From the NCBI GenBank assembly GCA_013365325.1, contig JABVXV010000090.1, positions 1 through 64,000 on the forward strand: a stretch of DNA of 64,000 nucleotides. The letters are read 5' to 3'. Below, piece after piece: positions 41,376 to 52,869 of this stretch. The DNA comes from Dipetalonema caudispina (taxonomy: Eukaryota > Nematoda > Chromadorea > Rhabditida > Onchocercidae). Under the pieces are notes generated by a model. That model made no database searches, was not told the origin of the DNA, and saw only the letters and a program-made list of their open reading frames with translations. A program made the position numbers and the translations under genes. The first letter of the stretch is position 1, and every line of letters starts with the position of its first letter.

Positions 41376-42949
41376 ATGAAAGGAAATATCTGGCATTATT
41401 ACATTGAAAATATGAACAAATTTTCGAATTACACATGTTAAGGCGCATTATATTACGACAATAAGGCTTATAAGATGAAGCAAACATGAATAAAAGTAGG
41501 TAAGAGTATAATCCTCAGTTATTTGATGATGTAATGTGAATAATGAGATAGATGTAATTAATTGTGTGCATGTTTGTGCGTATTATCTATATGTATGTAT
41601 GTGTATGTTCAGTTATTAGAGGGTAAGATTTTCAATTAATTAAACAATGCTCATTAAGCATATGAGATATTTTCTCGCTTAGAAATGTTAATTATTCCAT
41701 CATTTTTTGGTAGCATAAAAATTTAATTGTTGACTTCTTGCTGATTGAACTTTTTAATTGCAAATTAACAAATAATATGACAAGTGAAAAATGTGCAAAA
41801 AAGTAACAAAAATTTAAATCAATGAAAAATTTGATTTAATCCAATTTGGAGTTTAAAACTCGCAATTCTGGTTTAAACAAATTTTCAAAATAAATTTGGC
41901 AAAAAATAAAAGTCACTGAAATAAAGAAAAAATGTGGGATAGTTAAAAAAAAAAGGGAATAATTAAAAAAACGAAAACGCAATGACGTGATCTTTTTTCC
42001 TCTCTAAATATAAGTCTTAAAAAAAACAAAAAAAAAAATTAATATTGAAATTTTTAAAAAGCTATCTTGTAAAATTTTCATGAGCAAACGAAAATCTGCC
42101 ATTAAATGTTAAAACGAAAAAGCGGATGAGAATGAATTTAAACAGAATGTTGTTGACATGGGAATAGACGGATAAAGGTATCATTTGAAATTTATTAAAA
42201 AATTTATCCTTCTTATCTCATAGTGAGTGTAAGTTTTAATTCCAGCAATATTAGCACAATTAAAGGACTAAAATTATAAATCAAGAAGATTAGAAAATTT
42301 AATCGTAAAATGCTTCGGATGATTCAAATTTTCGCATGAACAAATATTTTTTTAAATTTTGCTATCAACAAAAAAAAAAAAAAAAGGAATAATTTATTTA
42401 TTTAAAGGTTATAAATTCTAGTTAAAATTAATAAATTAATAGCGAAATCTTGGAAATTGCAAAAATTGATTATAAAATGTTTTCTATCAACTTTTTTTTT
42501 TTTTTTTTTTTTTTGATAGTAAAGATAAAAAGAATTTTTTTTAATCCATAGTGCTAAAAATTGAAGTTTTTTAAAATAAAAAATCAAAAATTAATTACAT
42601 AAGAATGAATAGCTTATGTACAGTATAATAAATAAACTTTTCATTCTTTCAGGAAATATACTAAATGCCATTATTATTTTTTCTTTTTTTTTTTTTCTGG
42701 TGCATTTAATTTTCCATCAAAATAAAATAGTTTCCGGTATATTTTCCGATTTTTAATTGCTAACGATAGTGATAAATATGGTAGTATTCGATAGTATATT
42801 GTATTTAGAGTATTATTTAAATGAAAATGAATAGAATTTCAAAATTCTTGCAATTGCATTTAAAATTACTACACATTTTCTAGGGTAAGCGCATCCTATA
42901 CTATAAAAGTGATGGTATGACGGATTTGCATTATGAGCCATGTGATCTT

Positions 42950-43400
42950 ATATTACAATGATGCTCGGTTTAAATGCGTCATAGTGAATTGTTTCGAGTG
43001 GTTCTTATTTCTCGTGGTGTTTCGGATTTTTGAGGTATGGCCTCTTAGACTCTGATTTTCATCCCCGCGATGCCTCGGTCTTCTAGAGAGTATTGTTAGG
43101 ATAGGCTTATAAGCTTTTTGATCTAAGTTAGGATCCTCTGTGTTGGTCAAAATAAGATAGGAAAGGAAGATCTTAAATGTATTCAAACGGATTATGGTAT
43201 GGGAAAGGTAATACATAGGGTCAGGATATTCACTCTCTTTCCATATCATAATCCATCTGAATATATTCAGGTCAGGATATGACTTTCTCGCACTGTAATC
43301 TTATTAATACATTCAAGTCAAAATCTTACCGTTCGATATTATAACTTATTTGAATATATTGAGATTGTGATCTTATAAATTCAAGCATTTTACTCTCAAT
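42950..43400. repeat. Imperfect inverted repeat in a less AT-rich block
   Basis: The arm at 43181-43207 (starting ATTCAAACGGATTATGG) matches the reverse complement of 43237-43262 at about 23 of 27 positions, and the similarity extends a few bases outward. The sequence from 42950 to 43150 is visibly richer in G+C than its flanks. Further diverged copies of an ATTCAGGTCAGGATAT-like motif follow to about 43400. It may be a decayed DNA-transposon fragment or satellite. No target-site duplication or transposase was identified. Confidence 0.45.
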
Positions 43401-43620
43401 AACTTTGTGATACTTATCTTGAGTAATAAATTAATTCTCTGTAATTTTTTCATTAGTATTGCTGTTATTACAAATATTATAAAACTGACTTTACAGACAC
43501 AACAGAATTATTGTGATTTTACAGACACACGGATTCATGAATTAATTTAAGTAAAAAGAATTTCAAGAAGTATTTCTTCTTTTATTTCAAAAATGTTTTT
43601 TGTTTCATTAATTAGGAATA

Positions 43621-43626
43621 TTTCAG
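43621..43626 (+). promoter_or_regulatory. Candidate SL trans-splice acceptor of NDUFA1
   Basis: A consensus TTTCAG ends 10 nt before the ATG at 43637. No upstream coding exon was found, so the site is best read as a spliced-leader acceptor rather than a cis-splice site. Confidence 0.55.
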
Positions 43627-43636
43627 TACAAAACCA

Positions 43637-44705
43637 ATGTGGTATGAACAAATTTATTCGAGTATTCTAACAGTTGGCTGCGTGGTAATAACAATGTATG
43701 CTATGCTACCGATCAATTTGATCGAAACAGGTCATGTACATCGTCGACATATGCATGACTACATGTATGCATTTCCACATTTTTCTTTGAAAAATGTTTC
43801 TTAGAGTGTCGTTGTTTTCATACACCTAACTTCTCTTAAATTAAGTTTGTAGCCGTAGTATATATGGGAATAAGGCTAGGAGAATAAAATCATATTATCG
43901 GTTTTATTAATAATGTGTATTTTATGCATAGTAATTTATAAGGGATTAAGCAAGAAAATGATCTAAATGATTTGTACTTATGGTTTCCTGTTTATGAAGT
44001 ATTGTTTCGAATAATATAGTTCTAGTGGAATGCTATATGTAATATTAGTACACTGAGAAAGATGCTTATTCAAATGGACAATAGGTAGTGAAATGAGGTA
44101 AAACTAGTCTTATGCTAAATTATTTAAATTTCACTGACAGTACTACAGCGTAGGATAAATAAATGAGTATTCCTTGGGAATATTTTAATAACAAACACGA
44201 CACTTGTTATCGGCTAATGCTTTATGCGCAAAAGTGAACACGGAATCCTTCAACTTATCCAGCATAAAAATATAGCAGAAATATTTGACTTCTTTTATTG
44301 TGTTATAATTATTATTCGTGGAATTTAAATGAATAATCAATGTTAGGTGTTTTTTTTTTTTTTTTTCTCTTCATTTTCTTTTTTTAAGAGATTACATTAT
44401 CTATTGTCCATTTAATGAAGCAATTTTTCTCTATTCTGACAAAGAAGTCGGGAATATAAGTTCCCAGTTCTTATGATGAATCACATTTTAAATTTGACGT
44501 TGTTACGTGAGGTGGTTGTTAATTGATTCTATTGATAATAATTAACAAATAATTAGTAAGCAAATTACAAAAACAGAAGACTATTTAACTTTTGCTTCTT
44601 TTTTTAAGGATTTTACAGAACAAACGAGATTGGAACTTGACAGGCAATATGTATAAAGTGCAAGGACTTGAATCGATTCCATCCGAATCGTCTTCGTCGC
44701 AATAG
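43637..44705 (+). CDS. NDUFA1: NADH dehydrogenase (complex I) subunit NDUFA1/MWFE (2 exons)
   Basis: Exons 43637-43764 and 44609-44705 join in phase 2 to give 74 residues, close to the roughly 70 typical of MWFE. The start MWYEQIY matches the MWFE-type N-terminus that names the subunit. Residues about 8-28 form a single membrane segment. After the junction come KRDWNLTGNMYKVQGLE and a Ser-rich end, corresponding to the conserved RD-x-LTGN-x-Y-x-x-GLE tail. The subunit is an accessory, assembly-relevant part of the mitochondrial inner-membrane complex I. The acceptor used is TTTTTAAG at 44608. A second AG at 44618 would shift the frame and is rejected. An AATAAA at 44812 follows the stop. The exons are short, so plain open-frame scanning would miss this gene. 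Confidence 0.87.
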
Positions 44706-44811
44706 ATTCTTTTTGATCGTGTTTATACGCTTTTCGATTACTCTTTTAACTATGTACTGTCTATGATTCAGCCTGTCTGTAACGTAGTATGATAACTCGT
44801 TGTAGAAATGT

Positions 44812-44817
44812 AATAAA
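44812..44817 (+). promoter_or_regulatory. Poly(A) signal AATAAA downstream of NDUFA1
   Basis: A canonical AATAAA lies 107 nt after the NDUFA1 stop codon, a plausible distance for its 3' end. In DNA this AT-rich the hexamer can occur by chance. Confidence 0.4.
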
Positions 44818-45585
44818 GTTGAATTAATACTGTCTGTTTGAAACACATTGTTTTTTTCGAACACATATTCTACTGAGAGAAATTTACACTTGAAACATCT
44901 TGAATCGAAGATATGATATAGTATGCATATAAATTATCAAATAATGAAAGTGTCATTTCAACTTACACATATTATGAAGGTATAATTTTATTGGCACTTT
45001 ACTTATTAAATATTTATTTCTTCCAGCTCAGTTATTCGGTCTTGAGATTTCGCGAGAAAAGTTGCGAAAATATTGGTTAATTATAATATGAGGTTTGGAA
45101 TGATATTTATTAGTCCGTGAAAGGCTTATTGGTAAGCTATGAAAATTAGTGGAAAACTATTTCTGTATGTTGATCATTATACAATGGGATAAACGGGCAT
45201 TAATCATAAAAATAGTCAGATATTTTGATGGATGCATAATTTTATTTGGACAGTTAATATTTCAGATATTACATATGTTGAATCCTATATAATATGTTGA
45301 TTTGATTCTTCTAAGGATATTTTATCACTTTACCTTATTTTTGTTATAGCCAATTGATCAGTAAAATATATTTTTTTATGTCATTGTTGTTAATGTCATT
45401 TTTTTATATTTATGATATTTTCTCCTTACTTGTACTTATACTCAATTTTCTTGATTATAGTTATATTATGTGCTATTAATATGCTAAACAAATGCTTATA
45501 TAATATCTATAAATTTGGGATTATTTCGTATAATTTATTTCTTCTTTACTTAAAAAAAAAAAAAAAAAGAATTCATAGATATAAA

Positions 45586-45591
45586 TTTTAG
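45586..45591 (+). promoter_or_regulatory. Candidate trans-splice acceptor of the HSPBAP1-like gene
   Basis: The acceptor attttag ends at 45591, 7 nt before the ATG at 45599, after a poly-A tract and short pyrimidine stretch. The first coding exon already holds the expected family N-terminus, so an upstream coding exon is not required. Confidence 0.45.
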
Positions 45592-45598
45592 ATTACTA

Positions 45599-47974
45599 AT
45601 GGAATCATTTGCCGCCGTACGTTCAAAAATTGAATGCTTAGAACCGTTTGTAATGTCTGGATGTATTAATGATTGGAAAGCTATTAAATGGACACATCAA
45701 CAATTGACAGAAATTATAAAACCTACGGAAAAAAATGGATTTTTGAGGGTACGATTAGGTCCGAAGGAACATTTAAGAGGAAATGTTAGTTTTAGCATCT
45801 CTTTTATTTTTACATACTAAATGTGATAGTGATGAAATTATCTAAATTCATGCTGATTAATAAGCATATGTATTTGATACATAGTTGACGATTTCATTAG
45901 TAACAAGTTTAGGTATTATGCATACTGTTAGAAATGGAAGTTTGTTTTTGAAATTTATGTAAAGTAAATTTGAACAGTTAAATGAGTTAGTAAAATTAAA
46001 GTGATAACTAGAATGAAACAAAGTATCATTTTGATTTAATTTCGTATTAGGAAGTTTAATTTAGAAGAAAAAATAAAGGATGTTAAAGAAATGATGTGTA
46101 GGGTAATCGTATTAATACAGATTATATTCGAAAATGAATCAAAAATGGCATACATCTCCAGTATGGAACAATTCTTTAAATGGTTCAATGGTGAAGCAAC
46201 AATGATAGCAGATGATCAAGGGATAGTAGATAGAGCAAGTCATTGGGGATATTTCGATTATAATTATGTTTTCGATGTTATGGATCCGAAAAATATCGAC
46301 GATATCAATTGGCGACATCTTGGATTAGATGTCAATCCTGTCGACTCTACTATTTGGATTGGTATTGTGTTTTTGTATTTAGTTGATTTGAATAAATTTC
46401 GCAGATCACAAAGTTCATTTTGCTATTTCCTGATTGAACAATAAGGAATCTTCAATAAGTGATTGACATGAAGGATAAAATATAGAATTTGATCAGTTAA
46501 TCTTACCTCTTCATTAAAATTTTAGTTGATCTGAATATTTCTTATTCTATTTGTACGAAAGAGATCTTGAATCATATGTGAATAGAACGTGAAACTTTAT
46601 ATCTCAGGGACACCAGGAGCTCATACGCCATGTCATTATGATTCATATGGTTATAACGTGCATGCTCAACTTTCTGGATCAAAACGATGGATTCTATTTG
46701 AGCCAACCGAAAACATGAAGCCGATTCGAATACCATATGAAGAATCCACTGTTTTCAGGTTGGGATTCTTCTTCTCCCAATTCTTTTTTTTTTTATTTTT
46801 CCCTAGCTAACATACAAAGTTTTTATTCTGATCCACATGTTTGACATAAATAAGATCAGGAACTTTAATTTTACTCTGAAACTGAAATCTGAATCCATAA
46901 AAATTATGTTGCTGTCTGTGGCATGGGTTGCAATGATGGTATCATTTCAGTAGTTTGGATGTGATTGGTGCTGATAGTTCATTGCAAGAAAAAAAGATAA
47001 GAATGGTTACTCTAAGAAAGGGCGATGTGATATTTGTACCGCCTGGATGGTGGCACTGTGTTCAATGTGTCAGTGTGAATGATAATGAAAATGATTTGAA
47101 TAACATTAGTGTTTCGGTAAATACATGGATACCGTTGGTTAATTACGACCGAATCCCTCGTTTGCAAGAAGCGGCTACATCTACTATGGTAACTTTATTT
47201 TTTTTTAATGTTTAATTAAAATTTATGGATTCTGGAGTTTTAAATTATAAACTTATTGATTATGATGTGAGTTTCTGTTTCAATTATACTTTATTAAAAA
47301 TTCAGGTGGCCATTCTTATTCGGTCCGGTTTAATGACTTCGAAACAAATTTGTCCATCAGAGTCAGTGGGATGCTATGATGCTTCATTGTGTGATTTTGA
47401 GAAATTACTGAAGGAAGCGAAAAATGAGGTTAATATATCTTTTTTCTCTGATGAATAAAATGTCAGTAACTTGAAGATTGGTAGTAAGATTTATTCCTCA
47501 CGAAATAAGTCTCCTCCTAGCAATTCTATTTTACTTAACAATGCAACTTTGTTAAAACGAAAGGCTTTGAAACTAAGAAGACTGAAAGAAGGTGATAGAA
47601 CATAGTTAATTTCAGGTTCAGGTTTTGGCTGTAGTGGACAGTATCATATGACAGTATTGGCAATTAGAGATGTTATAATGCAAGTTTGATTATTTCAGGC
47701 GGCAAATGATGAAAGTTTACATCGGTTGATGGGTTTTATAGAAAAACAGAGAAAAAGGATGACAGTTTTACCCGTTGTTTTATTCGCTGATTTTCGCGCT
47801 GAACAGGAAAAAGGACCTTTGAAAATTGTAGATTCATCTGATGACCCGGTGTATCGCACCAATTTTACTACATCATTGCCAAGTATAACCTCATTTCAAA
47901 AACATTTCATCAATTCCCTGTTATCGAAAAAAGTTCTGACAACATTAATAGCGCAATTACAAGAATGGACTTGA
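45599..47974 (+). CDS. HSPBAP1: JmjC-domain oxygenase-like protein, HSPBAP1 family (6 exons)
   Basis: Exons 45599-45784, 46121-46361, 46608-46758, 46951-47188, 47306-47428, 47699-47974 join in phase to give 404 residues. The core matches HSPBAP1 closely: STIWIG (138-143), AHTPCHYDSYG with the Fe-ligand pair H152 and D154, GSKRW with K168 as likely 2-oxoglutarate contact, RIPYEES, then VIFVPPGWWH with the distal ligand H228 and NTWIPL. All three metal ligands are present, so it is probably a functional Fe(II)/2-oxoglutarate oxygenase. Its substrate is not known from sequence. The human relative was named for binding a small heat-shock protein (HSPB1). An acidic, polar insert (about residues 236-245) follows H228. 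The last third has no recognised domain. JMJD4 and FIH are more distant alternatives. Confidence 0.9.
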
Positions 47975-49880
47975 AACAAATTATCTTCAATAGAAATACA
48001 ACAAGTAGTTTATTTGATTAGTTAATAAGTAGAATTTTTTACAAGGACCATCGATTTCTTATTGTTAGAAAAAGTTTGATGACATTATTAGTGTATTTAC
48101 AATGAATTGTTGCTAAAATTTGAGGAACCATGTATACTGTAATACAAAAGATAGAAAATGAGTTTTTTTTTTTTCGAATTTAATACTGTCTTTCTTTTGT
48201 TTTATCATCTATGTCTCTCATAACAACCGTACACTTCTGATGAGTTTAGCAGGCTCTTCAAATTTCGATTAACTTTTATTGATACTTTGATTTTTATTGA
48301 TTGATATTTTATTTACGATTTAAAATCATTTCATGTTTCAGAAACCATAACTTATAGCTTAATTTTTGGAATACACTTTTGTAGCCGTATTGTTTTTATT
48401 TATGTATGATATTTTTTCATGTCTAATATTTTATTAACTATAAGGACTATCGATCTCAATGAAATGTTGAAGTAACAGTTAATTGATTACTTTTATTTGT
48501 CTCTGTATTTTTTGCATCTTTTTTATTGCTCATCTAGCCATAATATTAGTTATGGTTTAAATTGTGAGCATGTTTGACTTTAAATTTTTTGACATTATAT
48601 TTGTTGCAGAGGAAGATTGGACGAATTAGAATATTACCCTATTACCTTTACTTTTTCGCTATGTTTGGACTTAATTTATAGATATTTGACCTTATGTACT
48701 TTTTTGTATAATAATTTGTACATATTTCTACGTCTTAATTTGTCGTTTTAAGAAAAAAATTCGTATTTTATAAGAATTTTTACAATTGTCTTCCCGTCTT
48801 CTTTGTTTTATAGTGTTTATTATATACTTTTGGTAGTTGCTCATTATGTTTTTGATTTTATTGCTGTCTTCTAAGGTGACAAAATCATCTATAACGTTTG
48901 CAGTAATGAATAATATAGTATCCATTATGAAGATTATTAACAAAGTACTTTGATTGATTTGATCTTACTGGATGAGATATTTTAACTCAAATTAAAAATG
49001 ACAGAAATGAATTTACGAGAGACTTGTCAGTAACAATCTTTATAATATAAATATTCATTTGCTTATATTCTCAGCGAATAGTTTAGAAATTTTTAGGTAA
49101 TTTTAAATCAACTTATTACTATTATTATTATTATTATTATTATTATTGCTATTTTATTAGTATAGTTGTAAGTGTCATTCACATTGCCTCATTTATTCAT
49201 ATACCTTAAAAAATGATTTATTGCTACCTAAATAAATATTGATATCATTTTAGATTTCTTTATTTATATTATTTTAAATTTACATACATATGTTTTGGTA
49301 AATTGTATCATTCTTTCTACACACATATCTTTGGCGTTTTTATTTTAAAGGTAAATATTTGCATTGATGAAAGGATTTTTTTTTTTTTTTTTTTAACGAG
49401 CTAATATGTATTGAAATAATTTTACTTTAATTTATGGAAGTAATTAAATTACACTTTGATATTTTTTGTTTTCGATGCAATCTTTTTCCATTCATTTTGG
49501 TATATTTCATATTTATTCAAATATTTCAAGTATTTTTTTTTTTTTTCGAAATGTTTGCACTATATCTTAGTTACTACCATTTGCTTTACCTAAAATATTG
49601 AAATAATTCCAGCAGTTTTTTTTTTTTTTTTTTTTTGGGATTTCTTTTGGAGTTAAACTTCTAAAATTCAGAAGATAAGTGCGCACAATAATAACTGATA
49701 TTTAACTATAGACATATGAAAATAGTAAACGATACTATTCAATTGAAAATATACAATATAGTAAATTGTAATTTCGGATGATTCATTTATTAATTTCAGG
49801 AATGAAATCTCTAATTATTAAATCAATACAATTTAGATATAAGTAACTGTGTTGTCCCTTATCCGACATAAGTCATTATT
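47975..49880. other. Intergenic stretch between HSPBAP1-like and mrps-12
   Basis: No further exon was supported on either strand. The region is AT-rich with a short (ATT)n run at about 49117-49147 and poly-T tracts at about 49378-49394 and 49617-49636. A TTTCAG ending at 49800 could be a trans-splice acceptor for mrps-12 with an 80-nt leader, though that leader would contain a short upstream open frame starting at 49803. Confidence 0.55.
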
Positions 49881-51720
49881 ATGTGCTTAAACAAATTATT
49901 GGTTTGGTCACAAAGAAATTTCACTACCTGTCAATTTCTGCCCACAATTAGTCAATTAATTATTAATACCAATATTATGCATAAATTCAACATCCATACG
50001 ACACATTATTATGGTCGTGAAGAAATTTTACAGGTAACGATATATTAATATTGTTATATATGCAAGTTCATTTAACATATTCTATAAGTTTTTTTTTTTT
50101 TATTTAATATTTCTATATAATTTCCAATTAGTTTTAACTTTATAGTTATCGATTGCTTTTTGAAGATTTATCCTTTGTCTTTTGTATGTTAAATAGTAAT
50201 CAAAATACTTTTAAATTATCATATGAATAGTGAATTCGTAAAAATTATGTAAACATTATTTCGAAAAATAAATTAATATTTATGCATTGAATATCTTTTA
50301 AAATATATTTATTCGAAGTTCATGTTTTTTTTTCTTTTTTCATTATATATTTACATTAATATGTAGTAGATTATGGATCTTTTTATTGTAGCATATGCAT
50401 CAAATGGATGGACCACCTGAACGTCGTAGTCGTAGTAGAGATCATACGGCGATTCGCGGTTTCAATCATTTCAAAGGGATTGTTCTAAAAAGTATATTTT
50501 CTATTGATTAAGAAATAATCAATTTTAACTTCTAAATTGATAATAATTCATGCTTTTACATGTTTAATTATATATATATATATAATATTTACATTCATAT
50601 TTGTTTATGTTTATCCATACACACAAGTATTTTTTTTTTCTTTTTATTGTTTGTTTATATTATAATTTTGATAAAATATTTGAAAAAATCATCGAGAAAT
50701 TTTTTTATAGCTTTAATAAGGCATCCGAAGAAACCGAATTCGGGAAATCGTAAGTGTGCATTGGTACGTTTAAGTAATGGTAAAGAAGTATGCGCTTATA
50801 TTCCAGGTGTTGGCCATAATTTACAAGAACATTCGCAGGTTTATTTTTTTTTTTTCTTCACTTTTTTTTTCATTTTAAAAAGTTTAATTTGCGATCAGTA
50901 AATGTTATCATTATAATATTCCATTTCAAAGTTGCTTCAATTCTTATTGTCATCATAATATGATGAAAAAGTACAATCGGAGGCATATTTTGTTCTGCTG
51001 AAATTCTTGAGTTTAAATTGAGGAAAATGAGAGATGAAGGAATGCAAATTTATAATTTAATTGTAAAGGAAAATAATAGAAATGCTTATATGTTACCAAC
51101 ATTGTTACTATCCAAGGAGGTGATTTTTTTTTAATGGCTTTTTTAATTTTATCTTTTCTCGAAATACTTTGTTGCATGAGATTCATTGGAATAGTTCGAA
51201 AAAGAAGCTAACAGATTTGCTATTTTACTCAAAAAAAAAAAAAGAGAAAAATTTGTGTTGAATAGATGTCCGATGAAATGACAAAATAGCGCAAAGAATC
51301 TCTCTTTTATTCACATTGAAACTTTCTTTATTCAAACCGAAATTTTGTTAACAATGAGATGCAATTTTTCGTTTCGTTTTATAATTTGTTTTTATTCCAG
51401 TTTTATATGAGATAATATTATGAAAAGATTTATTTTAAGTCCTTGAAATCCCTCATTAATTCAAGCGAAGATATGCAAAATTCCAGAAAAACGTGTAAAA
51501 TTTTAACTTATAACATGTATCCTTTTTGTAATACATATTTAATAGTCATAGCTTCTCTTCTAATCCTACTTCACATATTAAAAAAAAAAAAAAATTACAG
51601 GTAATGGTACGTGGTGGACGTCGGCGTGATCTTCAAGGTGTACGAGCAGAAATAATACGTGGTAAGCTTGACTGTGCTCCGTTACGGAAGAAAGCGAAGA
51701 AGGCAGCAGCTAAACAGTAA
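49881..51720 (+). CDS. mrps-12: Mitochondrial ribosomal protein S12 (uS12m), 4 exons
   Basis: Exons 49881-50033, 50392-50491, 50711-50838, 51601-51720 give 166 residues with consistent phases. Residues 1 to about 50 are basic and hydroxylated with few acids, as expected of a mitochondrial targeting peptide, and are separately encoded by exon 1. The mature part begins near [11 protein letters not shown]. It carries the uS12 signatures [15 protein letters not shown] (91-105), the Ile-Pro-Gly-x-Gly-His-x-Leu-Gln-Glu-His segment, [10 protein letters not shown] and RGKLDC. uS12 lines the decoding centre of the small subunit and helps set translational accuracy. The Lys-rich tail ([10 protein letters not shown]) extends beyond the usual end. 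The targeting peptide separates it from cytosolic RPS23. Confidence 0.95.
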
Positions 51721-52869
51721 TGTTTTTGTTAAATATTAATTTTTTTTTTTTTTTTTCCCGAAGCTGTATTTCCTGTAATTATTATGTTGATGCAATGTTT
51801 CTCGTTCTTCTGCAACATTTGATCTAACATTGTTGAGTATTTGGAAATGTCAAATTATTTCTTCCCATTTGATGATAAAATTGTATAGGTAATTACCAAA
51901 TGGCGTACGTCATCAGTTCTTTATTAATATGATTTAAGATCAATGATTCGTTCCACAATCGTTTCCTTATCATCTTCTATGTTTGAGTCTTCATTAGTGT
52001 CAACTGTCAACTTCTTTTTGTTTTAAACTTGAAAAATAGTCAAACGTTAATCAGAACCTCGAAAATATATTTAAATACGGTTTGACTAAATTTCAAATTT
52101 GATTTCGTTTTATGAATGTGTCATCGATTAGTTTCAACATGGCAAATTAATGATCGTCACCTTAACGGATTTGAAACATTTATTTATGCATTAGTAAAGT
52201 AGAGGATTTATTGAAGTTTAACAGGGCAGTATTGCTTTTGTATTTCATGGCTATGATGAAAATACACAACACCACATACCGACACTAATGCCAATAACAA
52301 CTGATGGTAACTTGCTAATTTTTGCACAAAATACAAGGTAAAAGAGTGAATTATGAACAAAACTGATTTCTTGATATTAATCGTTCTCATAGCGCTATGA
52401 CTCGGATATTCAATGTTTTAGAGTAAAAAATGTTTCCGGATTTTTAAGAATTATTTCAACACCAAGACAACAATTTCCAAGTGAAAAAAAAAAAAAGTTT
52501 TAAATAAACCAATTGGAAGAGGGAAGAGATATGAATCATTTTGTTTTAAATGGCAAAAGGAAACGCGTTTGTCAGAAAAAGTATGTTTGTTGGGGAGAAC
52601 TTCCTGTCGAATTATAGCAAGAGTGAGATTCAATTTATAAACTAAATAGTTTTACAATTGTCTTAAAATATGCCGAACATGACTTTCATGTAATTTGTTC
52701 AGAAAGAGCACTAAGTGCCATTAAGCATTAATTCAGAAGTTACGTGAAACGAAAGGAAGACCGCACAATATTAAACTGCCTTTTGCACTCATTCAGGCAG
52801 GGGAAATAAAGAAAAAAGGGAAGTGGTAAAAGAAGTTTCTGAACTGTTGACATGATAGAAAAGACGATA
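51721..52869. other. Intergenic stretch between convergent mrps-12 and sams
   Basis: The stretch holds the 3' flanks of two convergent genes. The short open frames on the minus strand (for example 52208-52390 and 52451-52633) have no family resemblance, and no repeat or RNA gene was recognised. Confidence 0.6.

Larger units (their letters stand above)
39312..43636. other. Intergenic region upstream of two divergent genes
   Basis: The neurensin-like gene runs leftward and NDUFA1 rightward from this 4.3-kb stretch, so promoters for both should lie in it. It holds two repeat-like blocks listed separately, long A-runs (for example 39863-39882 and 40432-40456) and a less AT-biased patch near 40190-40350. 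The open frames here lack codon structure or family resemblance, and no gene was supported. Confidence 0.6.

Noticed and set aside
42953..43249. 98-codon minus-strand open frame (starting MIWKESEYPD)
   Set aside because: It overlaps an imperfect inverted repeat, has no family resemblance and no splice context. It is treated as part of a repeat-like block.
44619..44705. Alternative NDUFA1 exon 2 starting after the TTTTACAG at 44618
   Set aside because: It looks like a better acceptor, but joined to exon 1 it gives a frameshift and an early stop, losing the conserved RDWNLTGN segment.
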